Below are positions 46,384-57,515 of a stretch of 64,000 nt of DNA, piece by piece. The stretch lies in NCBI GenBank assembly GCA_023853785.1, contig JAJIRX010000333.1:31552-95551 (forward strand), written 5' to 3'. The translations under genes were made by a program, and so were the position numbers. Each line of letters starts with the position of its first letter. Positions within the stretch are counted from its first letter, which is position 1. This DNA is from Psilocybe azurescens. Its lineage: Eukaryota; Basidiomycota; Agaricomycetes; Agaricales; Agrocybaceae. Below the pieces are notes generated by a model that was given only the letters and a program-made list of their open reading frames with translations, ran no database searches and was not told the DNA's origin.

Positions 46384-46782
46384 TGCTACTTAAGAGTGGC
46401 TGTGGGATCGGGGCTGATATCGGTATTATCGAAGGTCGCCATGTTACGAAGATGTTGCTGTAGAAAATCTTCTGTACGACCAACCTGTTTGACCTCTTTC
46501 CAAGCTTTCAAAAACCCCCAAAAAAACAATGGAATGTCAAAAATCGGCCGCAAATGTGCGATCTCAGCGCCGGTCATTCCTTGGAGGATGAATATTTCAT
46601 GCTGCAAAATTCATTGCTATCTTAAAATATGTATGATATTCTCATTACTCACCAACTTTCCCTTCATTTCCTTAATTTTCGATGAAACGGTTCCGCTGGC
46701 CAATCCGCTGCGGACGTAATTATCTAAATTCGCGAAGAGTTTGCTCGAGCTCGGTCGCAGATGGAATAACAATGCCATTGGA
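46384..46782 (-). CDS. Small hypothetical protein of the KDZ element
   Basis: The likely start is MSNGIVIPSATELEQTLRE at 46782. After a one-base shift near 46720 comes DNYVRSGLASGTVSSKIKEM, then an intron (about 46657-46609, GTGAGT...TGCAG). The second exon reads HEIFILQGMTGAEIAHLRPI and FDIPLFFWGFLKAWKEVKQV, ending at 46384. I know no domain. It is divergent from the gene at 46923, about 140 bp apart. Confidence 0.5.
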
Positions 46783-46922
46783 CATGGTTGTTGTGGTTTT
46801 CTGAAATTTGTAGTAGAAGTTGATGCTCGGGGGGCGAGTCGGCTGAGGACTAAAGAAGGAGACTGGTAAAGATAATATAAACGTCCGTTGGATTCAAAAT
46901 CAACACACACGTGATCTAAACA

Positions 46923-47950
46923 GTGACAAACAATACACGAACTTCGGGCACGACGTTATCTGCGGCAATCTTTCCAAACATATCGTATTCTGATCCCCCG
47001 AAAACAGAACATATGGAGCCTGTTATACAAGATACAATCTCCAACCTCGCGGAATCGACGCTACCTGACACCACCCATAGTACATCTGTTGGACCACTTC
47101 ATGGGTACCGCTTAAATGGCCAACCGCCCGGTGCTGTAGAGGCTCCCGCAACCTGCGAAAGAGGTGACATTCGGCCTCAGCCGACTATCAGCCTGCCTGT
47201 TGGTTTTACCTCATTGCCTGGGCCCGATGGCAACACAATTTACATTCCAGAATTCTTAGTTTCCACTGCACACAAAGAATTCACCGTGGCGCGGCAAAGA
47301 GCAGAGCTTCAACTTGAAAAAGTCAAGGTGGTGTAAGTTTTTTATTTTTCTAATTTGGACGATAGGAGAAATGTAGGGTATATGTAGATCGGTGCCCATA
47401 GTAGTCCTGTGTCGTTGCCGGCCGTTAGATCGGAGCCGATTACAATCGGTCTCGTCGGTGTCGGTTACATTCAGTGGGGCCGACAATTTTCCCATGTTGA
47501 TTTAATCGGCTTCATATCTCGGGGCCGGTTTTATTTAAACCACAATATTTGCGGGTAATGTTTTACATTCAAATCTGTACCCTGTTCAACATCCGAGCTA
47601 CTTTCTCTGTCTTTCACTGTTCATTGTTCCTTTTGCTCACTCATTTTACAGTCTCAAAATAGCACTGGACGAAATTTTGTCATTCTTGGAAATAGGGTGT
47701 TGGTCCCAGCCGACCCGGTAAGCTGAAATGTAGTACGAGGCAAATAGCAATTAATATAAATTTTTAGCATTTAACCGAACGTGAACTCCTTCAGATAGAT
47801 ACTGAGGTCCATTATCTCTGCCACACACTTGGCATATCCTACAAGGACGCCAGCCACCGGCTTTACATCTCCGAGTGGGAGAAGCTTAAGGCAAATGACT
47901 CAGCCAAAAGATATTTATGGAGCTTGATAAGCAAAGTTCTCGAGCTATAG
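46923..47950 (+). CDS. Hypothetical protein of the KDZ element, three exons
   Basis: Exon 1 (46923-47334) has a Thr/Ser/Pro-rich start and the segment GFTSLPGPDGNTIYIPEFLV, followed by a helix with many Gln, Lys and Arg. A long intron (about 47335-47651) ends in TTTTACAG. A short exon 2 (47652-47718) is followed by GTAAGC. Exon 3 (47768-47950) reads LTERELLQIDTEVHYLCHTL, then GISYKDASHRLYISEWEKLK, and stops at 47948-47950. The C-terminal helical segment looks conserved, but I do not know the family. Confidence 0.55.
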
Positions 47951-48106
47951 AGAAATTTTGACCACAAATTAATGGCTCTCTCAACCCGATCTTTCGGCTG
48001 ACCAGCCGCATATGGTGGAATGATTTGTAGTTCTTATGATTTATCTACACCATATGTACACCATAATAAATATAAATGCACATTTGTTTGTATATTTTAA
48101 TACAAA

Positions 48107-48560
48107 ACTGGTAACGGGGTATGTAATATCGGGCCCGAGCCGTATTCAGGTAGAAAGATGACCGGCATATAGACATCGGGGCCGATCTCGGAATTTTATT
48201 AGCAGCTTGAGCTCAACAATAATGTGGTAACATACGCAAATTCTACGAAATACTTTCAAAAGGTGGCATATGTTGCTTCTCATGATAGCTAACGTAGCAC
48301 AATGCAATACATATTTTATGTCGGCAATTGACCGAGATAGACGGGGCCGACCCGACAACTTTAATGGTCGTAGCCCGAGATGGGTAGCAGCATGCTTATA
48401 TGTATACATTCGTAGCACTGAATCAGCTGCTATATTGTATGGTCTATTACTCTATTAGGTATAAATGCTTTCCATAGAATTCATTGGCATCGAGTGACTC
48501 ATATACATTGTAAGCGTTCTATGGACCGAGTCACTCGCTACAATGTAACTTCCCTATGTG
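48107..48560 (-). repeat. KDZ right terminal inverted repeat
   Basis: Inverse of 31827-32280, ending CTTCCCTATGTG. Confidence 0.92.
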
Positions 48561-49427
48561 CCATACATACAGTCACGAACCCGTCCCGTTGGCCCCAAAA
48601 TTATATTTTTATGGTACGTGTACGGAGGATACCCGTAAAGCACCGTATGAAGACGGCCGTATACGGCTGTATATAGCCGTCATTGTAATCTATTTTTATC
48701 CTATGTACATCACAGGCACTGAAGTCGATTTGAACAGGACTGATAACTAAGTCTTCAACAAGTCTACACATTAACGAAGTATACACATAGTAAATCTCTA
48801 TTTTCTTGTCCCAAAGTTAAGGTGGTAGATATTTTGCACTTTAATCTACTAATTGTGCTGATTTTATGTACTAATTAATTATATGTCTGCATCCCTACCA
48901 TATACACCATTTTTGGCCATATTGATACCCGTACCGTCCCGTTGAGGTAAAAAATTTCAAGTACAGCTACGGTATACGGGTAGCCCGTATCCTATAACCC
49001 AACCGTCGTTTTACGGCTGTATACCGTATACGGTACGGTGTGCATCCTAGTCAAAACGAGCCCAAAAACAACCTGAACGGTTGAAAAATGAGGAGATAGA
49101 TCAGAAATAGTGAATTTCACGGCTTCCTTTCTATCTCACTCAATTCTCAACTCGTTTGGGACGTTCTAGAGCTCGTTTGAAATCTCGCGCATACTAAAAT
49201 CGTTACCCGTACCCGTACCTGTGTGTACCGTTACCCATAACTCGCACAGGCTCAAAAATGCGTGCCATTCCTTAGATAAGTACATAGCTAATTTATAGAC
49301 TACATCTACAACATGATATTTAAAAGATAATGGAATAAGACAGGGGCACAGGGCCTGGTGATTGCAGGAAAATAGTAGCTGCATGGTAAGAAAAGATATG
49401 CAAAAAGGCAAATTCAATTTGAACCTA

Positions 49428-49742
49428 GACAACGGCACAGGTTTGGGTATTCTGTACGGGTTGATAGCCGGACATAGCGCGGATACAATTACAGATAAAA
49501 TAATTCTGTTTGTCCCCTTCAAAACGAGCCCAAAAACATAATTTTTGAACCAAAACTGAGTAAGTTACAGCCAATTTTGTGCAATGTATTAAAATATGCC
49601 ATATCTCAGTCATTTCTGGCCCGATTTGGCTATTTTTGAACTCTTTTGATTGGTAAACATGCACAGATCGTGGGTATGGTATTACACGGGCTGGATACGG
49701 ATAATAGGACCGATACGCACAGGAATACACATGCTGTTGCCC
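49428..49742. mobile_element. ~315-bp MITE, copy 1
   Basis: Starts GACAACGGCACAGG and ends AATACACATGCTGTTGCC. It is about 75-80 percent alike, by eye, to copy 2 along its whole length, including CATATCTCAGTCATTTCT. No transposase. Confidence 0.75.
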
Positions 49743-50096
49743 TTGAAAGCAAATAAATAATGTAAATCACATGACATCTCCATTTGTGCTTTTGTTTACT
49801 TACGCCATTCCTGGTGAAGTGAACTCCTTTCAACATTCCACCACCCACCACATTTTCACATCCTTGTTTAGAGCTTGGATAACTGAAAGATATGTACTAC
49901 CACATTCTTCTCACCAAGCACTGTTGCTATAACTCACACTGCCTTTAGTACAACTTATACAAGATGGGATGTGTTTTGGTTGTGACAGTATTTCCTAAAA
50001 GGGACGTGTCTCGTAGATTTGGTCACATCATTTTCATATCAGTTTTGGGAAATTTTCCCATGCATCATGTGAAAGGTTGAACTTCTGTGATTTGTA

Positions 50097-50412
50097 GGCA
50101 ACAGCACGGGTTCGGGTATTGTGTACGGGTTAATAGCCGGTTATTGTGCGGATAAAATTACGGATAAAAATTATCCTACCTGTCACCTTCAAAACAAGTC
50201 CAAAAGCGTAAATTTTAAGCCAAAACTGAGTGAATTATGGCCAATTGTATGCAATGCATTAAAATAGGCCATATCTCAGTCATTTCTCCACCAATTTGGC
50301 TGTTTTTAGACTCTATTTGATGGGTAAAAATGCGCGATTCATGTGTATGGTATTGCAAAGATTTAATATGGCTAAAAGGGCCGATATATACGGGAATACC
50401 CATGCTGTTGCC
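50097..50412. mobile_element. ~316-bp MITE, copy 2
   Basis: Starts GGCAACAGCACGGG and ends CCCATGCTGTTGCC, with TA on both sides (50095-50096 and 50413-50414). The TIR is about 14 bp with mismatches. The TA flank would fit a Tc1/mariner-type target. Confidence 0.78.
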
Positions 50413-51793
50413 TAGTGATTTGTGAAGTTCAACTTTGTTCTTCGTTCACCACCACCACCACCACCGTTCCCTTACCCTCATAATTGTCAATGATGCCCAA
50501 TGTCGTTGATGCCATTTTCACTGCCCCACACTCACTATGCTAATACTAAGTACCAGCATTCCCTTTTATATAGTAAAGCTGACACCACCTGACAGTAACA
50601 AGAACTGGCAATGGTGCCCATGTAGCATAATAATGGCAGTACCTCAGTAAGTACTACCATTACGCTCTCCACCACCCTCTATTGCTAATCCATAACCAAG
50701 ACCCCCAGTGTACCATGCCACATGCTTATGCCACATGCAGTGGCAACTGAGTATGCGACTAGCTCACATCAAACACCATGCCGCCCATCTGCACAGATAT
50801 GTTCAGTCCATCTCCTGCCTTTTTCTTTTTGCTAACAACCATACTTTCAACAGACCACAGAGGGTGGCTCACAGTCCTGTCATCTTTGTCATCTGGTGTG
50901 TCTAATGCCCACTACCCTACACTCGCAATCGCCACCACTGTTCTGTCTTTCATCATTATGAATAGAAATGCTAAATCCTGAAAGTAAGTATACCACAGCC
51001 CCTCTTCTGTCTCTTTAATAACTACAACGTGCATAACAGGTTGCATAGGACTGTTTTTGCCCCAGCACTATCATCAGTGATGTATCATTTGCCATGTTCA
51101 TTTGGCCATCCAGTGACTCACCGCCCATTTCCCTGTGCTTACATTTGGTGGCACTCATCCCACCATCTCGCCTTTTGGAGTAATGAATGAGGGTGCTAAA
51201 TTCTGACAGGTATGTTTTGATTATCGTTTCCCCACTTTTTGCTCACTAAAACTCATGTAATAGACAACTATCTCTGGTCCTGACATCTATGGACCACTTG
51301 CCCTCTCCCTTCCTCAACCTGCTGTGCCCATCCAATGGCCCAATGCCAACATTAGCTATAGTATCTTAGATTACGATGATGGACTACCCCACATTCTATC
51401 TATCCTATTATACATTATTTTTATATATCCCCTTCCCTGTCTGTGATTGTATAATCAACTAGCATATCACTATAGTAGAGAGCTTGCTTTAATTATATAT
51501 ACATTTTACTATACTTGAATTCTGTAAGATGCCATTACCATGCTGTGTCTCAAGTGAACCTGAGGAGGAAATAAAAGACATCTCAGTGGATGTCAGAGAT
51601 GCCTTAAGTAGCTTTAGATGTCTATGAGAGGTCTTTGGGAGGTCTGTGAATAATATTTGGGTTGCTTTGGAATGCTTTGGATAAACTGTTCCCACGTCAC
51701 TTTGCGTTGAAAGGTGCTTAGGGTGCTTTGTGTCTTTATCATCTTTAAAGTCTCTAAGATGCTTAAAGACACCTAGATTTCTTTGGGATAAAA
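50413..51793. other. Region with no recognised gene
   Basis: Contains a short CACCAC repeat (about 50448-50464) and scattered microsatellite-like text. The small frames look random. The right part (51570-51790) has CTTTGGGA and TGCTTTGG words like those at 31500-31560. Confidence 0.55.
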
Positions 51794-51829
51794 CCTCTTT
51801 TTCCTGATGAAGTGTAAAGACAATACCGG

Positions 51830-53135
51830 ATGGTCAATTTGGTATGTGAAGCTCAGAGGCCTGATTGGCAGATCAATATTGGCATTGGTCCTGAGCCTGA
51901 ATGAATATTGACAGCTATTCCTCCATATCCACAACAACTCCATGGTGTTACAGACACTTTATTTTCTTTTCGCTTTTCTTTTTTTCTTTTCATTTTGTAC
52001 ATAAAACCTTTCTATCACATGATGGACAACATCATGTGATCATACATATATTTGACTCATTCTATTCTAACTCACATCACTGATATTGTTATGACTCACT
52101 TCTTGTTCTGACTCACACTTTGACTCACATTGACAGCACCATTGCGACTCATCCTATGTTCTGACTCATACTTGGACTCATCTTGTACTATAATTGTAGA
52201 TACTCAAAACACTTAAATAGCCAGTAGACACCGCTATTATTCCTTAGCTAGTTCTTGAGAATCTAATCTCCTCTTACTTGATACTGCTTGAACTTGCTGT
52301 TCTTGACTACTTGACTGTCAGCTTTATCCATGCACATGAATATAAGCTTGAAGTTGTAACACATGGCAGTTGATCAACTCAAATTGGGTTTCCAAATGAT
52401 TGTACAGGCCTTTTAAATCATTATAAGTGAGTTTGCTGATTATAGCTAGGAATTCCCTATCACAATCAAGTGCAACTAGTTGGGACTGACAGGTTGAGTA
52501 AATGTGAGCGTGTAAAACCTTATCATAATTGAGTAATTTTACTCTTTTTGGCCATTCAAACAAATGCTGGTGGGGCTCCCTTTTCCAATCACATATTGAT
52601 ATAAAAATGAGATATCAGCCACAACATCCTGGATACATGTGATTTGATTGTGGGCTTGTTCTTTCTTAATTCCGATTCCAGAGGAGTGTATTCTTCAAGG
52701 ACATTGAAATTGGATGGCAATAGAAGCATCTGGTGTTCAACAAACATCATAGTTGGGACCTGCTGGCCATGAACAGACTTAGGGTTTTCATTTGTGTTGT
52801 GCTGAACAGCCAGTCCACTTTGGACATTGGGATCTTCTTCAGCAATGTCATTAAATTTGGTCTCATTGCCACACTGGATGTATTGTATCCTACCTCTGGA
52901 CATCTGCTGTTGCAATTTAAGTTCTGCAATCATTGAAGTCAGGACTTCACAAAGTTGGTTCATTACTTGTTGGTCTTGTTCACGTGGTACTGAGCCGAAC
53001 CAATGTACTTTGTTCTGTACATCAATTCTAGACAAATTCAATTAAATAACAGTGGAGCATAAATGAAACATTGCTTATTGCTTTTCTTTGACTAACAAGG
53101 CAAACCAAAGCCAAGTCTGAATTGTGTTCTTGGTG
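51830..53135 (-). pseudogene. KDZ transposase C-terminal relic
   Basis: The minus strand matches the last third of the KDZ transposase at 34964-38801. WFALLVKEKQ lies near 53100, VPREQDQQVMNQLCEVLTSM at 52985-52925, LLPSNFNVLEEYTPLESELR near 52720, and DREFLAIISKLTYNDLKGLY near 52470-52410. The segment ELLWIW...NSCQ continues past the solo LTR near 51935. The frame is broken by shifts and by the LTR (51946-52361). It belongs to a different, older KDZ copy that is more AT-rich than the main one. No terminal repeats were identified for it. Confidence 0.85.
51946..52361 (+). repeat. Solo gypsy-type LTR inserted in the KDZ relic
   Basis: Starts TGTTACAGACAC and ends GTTGTAACA, 416 bp, with a perfect 5-bp duplication CATGG (51941-51945 and 52362-52366). 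It shares TTAGCTAGTTCTTGAGAAT and the TTTTC-rich start with the LTR at 3329-3766 but is otherwise divergent. GACTCA-type words recur (about 52030-52180). Confidence 0.9.
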
Positions 53136-53560
53136 CCCATCTCAGTGCTGACTATGTGTCAGGCAGACATTAGAACAAAACTTCCCATACTCTCCATCTT
53201 TGATCACAACCCCATCCCCCTCAACAAAAAAACCCATCTAGGCTTTTACACCACCTTTCAACATTTCATGCCTCCTGTCTCAGAAAATCTGTGCTGCCTA
53301 CTCTATTCTTTGCAAACACTGGCCCTGCCCCATCTGTGTACCTTGTCCCTTCCACCTTGTATCTAGTTTCTCCACCTGGGAGATCTTCCTTGTCTTTCAC
53401 AAACTGCCTTCCTCTACCATCTCAGACTTAGAGTGGTGCATCAGGGTTGTCTCTGACAAAATCAACCACCCCATACACCGTGTTGCTCTCTGCAAAAATC
53501 ATATTCATACCACTGTTATCTGCCTGCACCTCACTGCTCTACAGGGCATGGGCTATTTCG
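53136..53560. other. Region with no recognised gene
   Basis: An 80-codon plus frame (53124-53366) is Leu/Pro/Cys-rich and shows no motif. Probably non-coding. Confidence 0.5.
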
Positions 53561-54339
53561 CTTTGAGGTCTTTACACAGCCCCCATTTTTTGGTTGGACT
53601 CCGGTCAGATTCTGTTGGACTTTTTATATTCAGAATGAGGATTTTTCTGGTCTAGGACTACTGAATTTTTCTGGTGAGATTCCAGTGAATGTCTGGCCGG
53701 ACTACAAGTCCAACAGACTGTCCGGTGGACTGTCTGCTGAAGTAATGCCAAACCAGCAGTCAAAGTCCAATGAAAATGACCAGACAGGACCAACAGAAGT
53801 CCATCAGAATCCCACCGGACATGACCATTGGAAGTCCAACAGACAGCAAGCAGAGGGTTGTTCATATTAGTATTAATAAAAAGAAAATATTAATAGAAAA
53901 ATAGAACTTAAATCGATTAAAGAGATATCACACATAGAACACAGTAGAGAGTATAGAGTCAATAGACTGATATATTTTTCTGAGTGTATATGGTTCTTAT
54001 CAACAGAATTCTGTATTTTGTTCAGTACGTGGGGTGAGCGGTCCGATGTGGCACGTTTGAAGTCACATGACTCAAATGTTTGTAAACCTGTGGCATAGAT
54101 TCATTTCTTCCCAACCTTCATCTTTTCCCCACCACCACCTTTCCCCTTCCCCCCCTCTTTGTGTAGGTGGCTGTTCACAGCGAAAAACGAGTGCAGTGGG
54201 CCCCACCGGTAAGTCATCTGTCCCCTGTTGGAACAAGTCAGGCACTAACAGATAACCCAGTAGGTTTTCCCCCAGTGGACCTGCGTGGGGCTCACAACAC
54301 CTGCCAATATGTGAGCAGCACCCAGCACCCACATGTTCA

Positions 54340-54800
54340 AATGCCCATCGCCTGTGCAACACCCCTGGCCCTCTATCATAATGCCGTTGCTCCCTGTTTG
54401 GCATGCAACACCCATCCCAACCCCTTTCGCAGTGCTGTTGCAACCCATTTGGCATGCAACACCCACCCTGTCCCCCTTTGGACCACTGTTGCCCTCTGTT
54501 TTGCATGCAACACCTGTCCCTTTCCCCTTCGGATTGTCACCCCCCCCCCCCTGCTGTTTCGCATGTGACAACACACTGTGCCCTCTCGGATGGCTGTCGC
54601 CCTCTGTTTCACATATGGCACCCACCCTGTCCCCCTTTGGACTGCCATCACCCTCTGTTTGCATGCGGCAGCCACCCCTTGCCCTGTCCCCTTAGGTAGT
54701 GCCATTGCCTTCTGTTTTGTATACTACACCCACCCTGTCCCCTTATGTAGTGCTGTTGCCTTCCATTTTGCATACCACACCCACCCCATCCCCTTTCATA
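54340..54800. repeat. 51-bp minisatellite
   Basis: About eight degenerate units such as GTGCTGTTGCC...CACCC...CCCCTTTCATA. The array resumes at 61230 after the inner transposon. Open frames across it (Pro/Cys/His-rich or Gly-rich) are repeat artefacts. Confidence 0.82.
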
Positions 54801-54825
54801 CAGTACTTTACCATCCCCACACAGT

Positions 54826-54980
54826 CCATATGGACTCCACTGGACTTGCCTATATACTAAGTGTAAAAGGTGAACAGAGTCCAGTGGAGTCCACTGGAGT
54901 CCACTGGAGTCCACTGGACTCTGGTAGACTTGATACAGTAAATAAGTAGAAATCAAAATAAATAGAGTTCAGTGGACTCC
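54826..54980. repeat. Left subterminal array of phased TCCACTGGA palindromes
   Basis: A perfect palindrome TCCATATGGA lies at about 54827-54836. Repeats of GTCCACTGGA follow at 10 bp spacing (54883-54922). Further copies occur at 54965-55125. Confidence 0.8.
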
Positions 54981-55185
54981 AGTGGACTCCATTGGACTCT
55001 GTTTATCTTTTTACCCAGGTATATAAGCAAGTCCACTGGAGTCCACTGGACTCTGATAAGCTTAATACAATAAATAAGTAGAAATCAAAATAAATAGAGT
55101 CCAGTGAAATCCACTGGACTCTGTTTATCTTTGAGTTTACTAGACTTAATTAATGAAATAGAGAAAATTGTATAATATTTATTTA

Positions 55186-57418
55186 ATCTGAGACATGCAT
55201 TTCATCATCACTACTATCTGTTGACTCACTATTTTCATCACTTTGGGTTGTCTGGCTGCTACTCTGGCTACTATTACTACTTGCACTAGATTCCTCTTCT
55301 TCACTACTTTCATCATCTATTGAGTCCTCATTTTTGAAGATGATAACCTGCCAAGAACATGCTTCACATGATAAACCAACATTGTATGTATAAACCAATT
55401 GAAATTTTTGGATGTCATTCACTTTAAGATAGATTCATAGCCACCAAGCCAAGCATTAAGTTGCTCACAGACTTGAGTATTAAATTCTCTATATTGAATG
55501 AGGTTTCCATTTTCATCAACTTTTTCACCCACAAGATTTGGAGCACTGCCATCTTTGGGTGCAGGATTACACCATTTCCGGCAAACTTCATCAGTTGCCT
55601 TATGATTGGTATAGTGATAAGAGTCCACAATAAAACGAGTTGTCTGTTTCCACTCATTCCATAACTTGAGTTTAACAGCTGTTTTAAAAACTTGACATGC
55701 TTTATCAATACAAATGTAAGCTGGTCTTTCATCTTTATTTGGAAATAGATGCTCTAGCCAGCGGAGAATATTTGTTGGAGACTCAGACTTGTCAAATTTA
55801 GTCCATGCAAGAACAACTCCACAAGGTGCACATGCAGTTTCAACACAATATGAACGATTAGGTGAAAAATAATGTTTTCGTCATTGTGTAGAATGAGTAT
55901 TCTCATCAATCTCTTCATCATGTGGTTGCTGAATAGCTCCTTCAGGAATTTGTTGCCATTCTTGATGTTCACCAGGCCTTTGAAGAATGCGACGTATACC
56001 ATTGAGAGTTTCTTTACTACAGGCTTGCACACTTTGCTTCCAGTTGTCTTGATGTTGCCTGCAAGCTTGAGTTTCTTCAAATTTATCACTGTCACAGCCA
56101 ACCATCCGGCATTTGTTTGCAAGTTCAACTTCATGCATTGTACAAAGTGAACCACCACGTGCATTAATAAGATCATTGGTGCAACCATCAAAAGCACAAA
56201 TCTAAGTTCACAAAATTAGTATAAACTTGAAAAATAAAACAAAAGCCAAAAAACAAACCTGTGGCCCCATAACAACACCATCTAAAGTATATAGCTTAAC
56301 AGGTAATGTACCTGGAATAGGATCTTTGTCTTGAACAGTCTCTTTGTATGGCTTGGTACAATCAGAACAAGAATGTTCTCTTGCACCAGGAATTTCACCA
56401 CCATTTCCAAGTATAGCAAAGGCATGCTGAGTAAGATCATCAATATCAATATCAGAAATAGTTTCAAATGTTGTGTGTAAAGATGCAGCCACAACCCTAA
56501 TAGAGTGCTGTACAAAAGCTTGCCAGACTTGTTTCCGACTAAGTTTAAATATATTAGCAGAATCAATAGTGCCAAAGCTATTGTTCCAATATTGAGTATA
56601 TGTATTTGCAGATGCATGAAATGAGTATATGCCATTCATTAGTGCATTTGCAAAAACATAATCAACCAGATATTGCTTCCAATCTGGATGTATTTAGGAA
56701 AATTTAGATATCTCTCATTATGAGTATCATTATTATAATAAGTTTGATGATCTGCAGAATATAATGTGTGGCATTTGGTGCATTCTCCTGTTAACACAGG
56801 GACATTTTTAAATATAGATGATCCTTTGAGCAAAGTCACCAATGGTAAATCACGTCCACGGGTATATACCCTAATATGTTGAGATCTGCATAATGGAGTT
56901 ATACAAATCATGTTAAGAGGGCAGATTATCCGCACTGGTTCAATACACTTTTGAGAAACATTTTCCAACTTTTGATAGAAAGCACCTTGTTTATAGGGTG
57001 TAAGACCAAGAACTTCAGAAAATTTATCAAGCTTTACAGCTAATACAGTTTCCCAGGTATCAGACATAAATTGGTTTTGTTGAAAAAGCATAGAAAGACC
57101 AGTATCAAGTCGATTTTTAATGCACGACTCAAAGTCTTTATCCAACTTGTAGCAATTATGCGCTTTTCATCCTGTAAACTTGGATGCTTTTGGCAAGCAT
57201 GTAAATTAAGCAAGTCTGGATTTTCTACTAGAGAAAAAGACTAGCAGCACAGTTTCCAAAGAAATATCTGGATTAAATGTTGTTGACACAAAATTGCTAA
57301 AAGCCAAAAATGTAATATTAGGAAATGGTGTTGTTGGTCCCGATGCTGATACACCAGGAAGATATGCAAGACAGATAAGCAGCCAGAATAGAGGAAGTAG
57401 AGGTGATATAGCCATCAA
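55186..57418 (-). pseudogene. CxC5/CxC6 KDZ-like transposase
   Basis: The start is MMAISPLLPLFWLLICLAYL at 57418, a hydrophobic N-terminus usual for this family. After a break near 57210-57145 comes SDTWETVLAVKLDKF and the CxC5 cluster (CPLNMICITPLCR, GECTKCHTLY, about 56950-56770). A lost base near 56660 leads to ANALMNGIYSFHASANTYTQ. Cys pair CSDC (about 56370), an intron (about 56260-56206), and the CxC6 cluster (FDGCTNDL, CTMHEVELANKC, CDSDKF, about 56190-56040) follow. The catalytic-like part has ICIDKACQVFK, FIVDSYHYTNH (Asp codon 55623-55625) and FNTQVCEQLNAWL (Glu codon 55464-55466). Stops at about 55884 and 55419-55421 (TGA for Arg in the latter) and shifts make it inactive. The tail is a Ser/Glu/Asp run. 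Confidence 0.85.
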
Positions 57419-57515
57419 GTAGATTGTTATAAAAGATCTGAAAAAATCACAGTATACAAACAGTTAGATTTTAAAACATTTAAAAGTACATTGCATATAT
57501 TTATATTCTTCCTAC

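Larger units (their letters stand above)
31827..48560. mobile_element. 16.7-kb KDZ DNA transposon
   Basis: The terminal inverted repeats are about 454 bp (31827-32280 and 48107-48560), starting CACATAGGGAAG. A 7-bp duplication CCATACA flanks the element (31820-31826 and 48561-48567). It encodes a CxC2/KDZ transposase and about seven other genes, with several divergent pairs. A non-autonomous element (41337-43970) is inserted between two gene blocks. The arms are nearly identical, so the insertion is probably recent. KDZ elements (Kyakuja, Dileera, Zisupton) are established as expanded in agaricomycetes. Confidence 0.92.
31782..49047. mobile_element. Small TIR element hosting the KDZ transposon
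   Basis: The left end GGATGCACACCGT is inverted at the right end (ACGGTGTGCATCC), and both are flanked by TAG (31779-31781 and 49048-49050). Taking out the KDZ transposon leaves about 520 bp, with CCGTATACGG-type palindromes in the right part. It is non-coding, and the superfamily was not determined. Confidence 0.65.
31681..49271. mobile_element. Outer MITE (~320 bp without its inserts)
   Basis: The left end is GGGAATGGCACAGG at 31681 and the right end GTGCCATTCC at 49271. The flanks TTAGATAAGTATA (31668-31680) and TTAGATAAGTACA (49272-49284) look like a duplicated target. The right part contains AAAACGAGCCCAAAAACA, shared with the two MITEs at 49428 and 50097. Everything between 31782 and 49047 is inserted sequence. 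Confidence 0.7.

Noticed and set aside
54072..54705. Cys/His/Pro-rich and Gly-rich ORFs resembling zinc-binding proteins
   Set aside because: They follow the 51-bp minisatellite and change with unit phase. No true zinc motif spacing is conserved.
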